From contig SPCO01000111.1 of the NCBI GenBank assembly GCA_004525275.1, positions 1 to 5,730 on the forward strand: 5,730 nt of DNA, read 5' to 3'. This DNA comes from Thermomicrobiales bacterium. Its GTDB lineage: Bacteria > Chloroflexota > Limnocylindria > Limnocylindrales > CSP1-4. The position numbers and the translations under genes were made by a program. The notes beneath the pieces were generated by a model. It searched no databases. It was given only the letters and a program-made list of their open reading frames with translations, and was not told where the DNA came from. Shown here piece by piece: positions 4,395 to 5,730 of the stretch; positions within the stretch are counted from its first letter, which is position 1; each line of letters starts with the position of its first letter.

Positions 4395-5730
4395 ATGACG
4401 GATCTGACGCGCCTCCTGGCCCACCAGATGGCTGCGCTCCTTCGAGCCGGTGACATCTCGTCACGGGAGCTCACCGAGGCGCACCTGGCGGCCGCCGAGC
4501 GGGACAATCACGCCCTCAATGCGTGGCTGACGATCGATCGTGAGCGCGCGCTCGCTGAGGCCGACGCAGCGGACGCCCGATTCGCGGGCTCCGGAACCGC
4601 GTCGGACGACGGACTCGGCCCTGCGCACCCGCTGCTGGGCATCCCGGTCGCGCTGAAGGACCTGGTCTCGGTCGCCGGTGGCCAATGCACCGCCGGTTCG
4701 CGCATCCTTGAGGGTTACCGGGCGCCGTATGACGCACATATCACGGAACGCCTGCGGGAGGCCGGCGCGGTCATCCTGGGCAAGACCAACATGGACGAAT
4801 TCGCGATGGGCTCGTCGACCGAGCACTCCGCGTTCGGACCCACGGCGAACCCATGGGCCCTGGATCGCGTGCCGGGCGGGAGCAGCGGCGGCTCGGCGGT
4901 GGCCGTGGCCGCCTATCACACGCCCCTCTCGATCGGCACGGACACGGGCGGTTCGATCCGCCAGCCAGCGGCCCTCTGTGGCGTCGTCGGGATGAAGCCG
5001 ACCTATGGGCGGGTCAGTCGCTACGGAATCGTCGCTTTCGCGAGCTCGCTCGATCAGATCGGCCCGTTCGGCCGCGACGTGCGAGATGCCGCCGCGCTAC
5101 TCCATGCCGTGGCCGGGCGCGACGGTCGAGACTCCACCTCGTCGCCCGAGCCCGTCCCGGCGGCGTTGACCGCACTTCCGGCCGGTGACGACGAAGCTGG
5201 GGCTGCGCTGCGGGGCAAGCGCTTCGGTTTGCCGCGCGAGTACTTCGTCGCGGGGATGGAGCCTGGCGTCGAAGCTTCCATCCGGGCGGCGGTCGTGGCG
5301 CTCGAGGCCGCCGGGGCGATCGTCGAGGACGTCAGCCTGCCGCACACTGACTATGGCCTGGCGACGTATTACATCGTGGCCCCGGCTGAGGCGTCGGCCA
5401 ATCTCGCCCGATATGACGGGATCCGCTTCGGGCTCCATCTGGGCGACGGCGACGTTCTGGCGAACTATCTCGCGACGCGTGGCCAGGGTTTCGGGGCGGA
5501 GGTCAAGCGCCGGATCATGCTCGGGACCTACGCCTTGTCGGCCGGCTACTACGACGCTTATTACCTCAAGGCCCAGAAAGTCAGGACCTTGATCAAGGGC
5601 GACTTTGATGCATTGTGGGCGCAGGGCTTCGATGCGCTGGTCGCACCGACGTCGCCGACGGTCGCCTTCAGATTCGGCGATCGCCTGGCAGATCCTGTCT
5701 CGATGTACCTCTCCGATGCGTGCACGTTGC
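4395..5730 (+). CDS. gatA: Asp/Glu-tRNA(Asn/Gln) amidotransferase subunit A (3' end outside window)
   Basis: This is the glutaminase subunit of GatCAB, of the amidase-signature family. It releases ammonia from glutamine, and the ammonia is channelled to GatB for tRNA amidation. 445 codons are present of a usual 480-500, still open at the window end. The Ser-cisSer-Lys triad is complete: K88 in IPVALKD, S163 in the PGGSSGGSA segment and S187 in GTDTGGSIRQPA. K-to-S and S-to-S distances (75 and 24) equal those of known GatA (S. aureus K79, S154, S178). Further hallmarks are KPTYGRVSRYG, APAEAS, KRRIMLGTYALSAGYYDAYY, LKAQKVRTLI and PVSMYLSDACT. About nine extra residues lie before the lysine, within residues 60-80. 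The ATG is eight bases after the gatC stop with no evident Shine-Dalgarno, which suggests translational coupling. gatB would be expected nearby but is not in the window. Confidence 0.97.
   Translation, partial: MTDLTRLLAHQMAALLRAGDISSRELTEAHLAAAERDNHALNAWLTIDRERALAEADAADARFAGSGTASDDGLGPAHPLLGIPVALKDLVSVAGGQCTAGSRILEGYRAPYDAHITERLREAGAVILGKTNMDEFAMGSSTEHSAFGPTANPWALDRVPGGSSGGSAVAVAAYHTPLSIGTDTGGSIRQPAALCGVVGMKPTYGRVSRYGIVAFASSLDQIGPFGRDVRDAAALLHAVAGRDGRDSTSSPEPVPAALTALPAGDDEAGAALRGKRFGLPREYFVAGMEPGVEASIRAAVVALEAAGAIVEDVSLPHTDYGLATYYIVAPAEASANLARYDGIRFGLHLGDGDVLANYLATRGQGFGAEVKRRIMLGTYALSAGYYDAYYLKAQKVRTLIKGDFDALWAQGFDALVAPTSPTVAFRFGDRLADPVSMYLSDACTL

Overview
The window is an ordinary stretch of a high-GC bacterial chromosome. 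It holds housekeeping genes plus two less-known genes on the opposite strand. No mobile element, CRISPR array, rRNA or tRNA was recognised, and I do not see a new multi-gene system. Strong G/C bias at third codon positions, -10 boxes placed directly before start codons, and the protein styles fit a high-GC lineage such as Chloroflexota (Limnocylindria-like) or a deep actinobacterial relative. That placement is an impression, not a proof.

Layout: (1) 1-354, plus strand: the C-terminal third of an FMN-dependent alpha-hydroxy acid oxidase/dehydrogenase. (2) 424-2589, plus strand: a complete NAD+-dependent DNA ligase, ligA, with all expected domains. (3) 2586-3095, minus strand: a small cysteine-rich zinc-ribbon protein of unknown function, whose stop codon overlaps the ligA stop tail to tail in a CTAG. 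(4) 3214-4050, minus strand: a two-domain GNAT-type acetyltransferase. (5) 4090-4386 and 4395-5730, plus strand: gatC and gatA, two subunits of the tRNA-dependent amidotransferase GatCAB. gatA runs off the window end, and gatB is not seen.

How the parts relate: gatC and gatA form an operon with an 8-base gap. GatCAB converts mischarged Glu-tRNA(Gln) and/or Asp-tRNA(Asn) to the amide form. ligA joins DNA nicks in replication and repair. The ligA...gatC-gatA neighbourhood recalls other bacteria, and here the two minus-strand genes sit between the two parts. The acetyltransferase and gatC are divergent and only 39 bases apart.

The most interesting signal is regulatory. Three starts (ligA, the acetyltransferase and gatC) each have a TANNNT hexamer ending 6-7 bases before the ATG and no convincing Shine-Dalgarno. 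This is the arrangement expected for leaderless mRNAs. At the acetyltransferase/gatC divergence the two predicted promoters overlap, so polymerase binding could be mutually exclusive. The unknown zinc-ribbon protein is the main protein-level open question.
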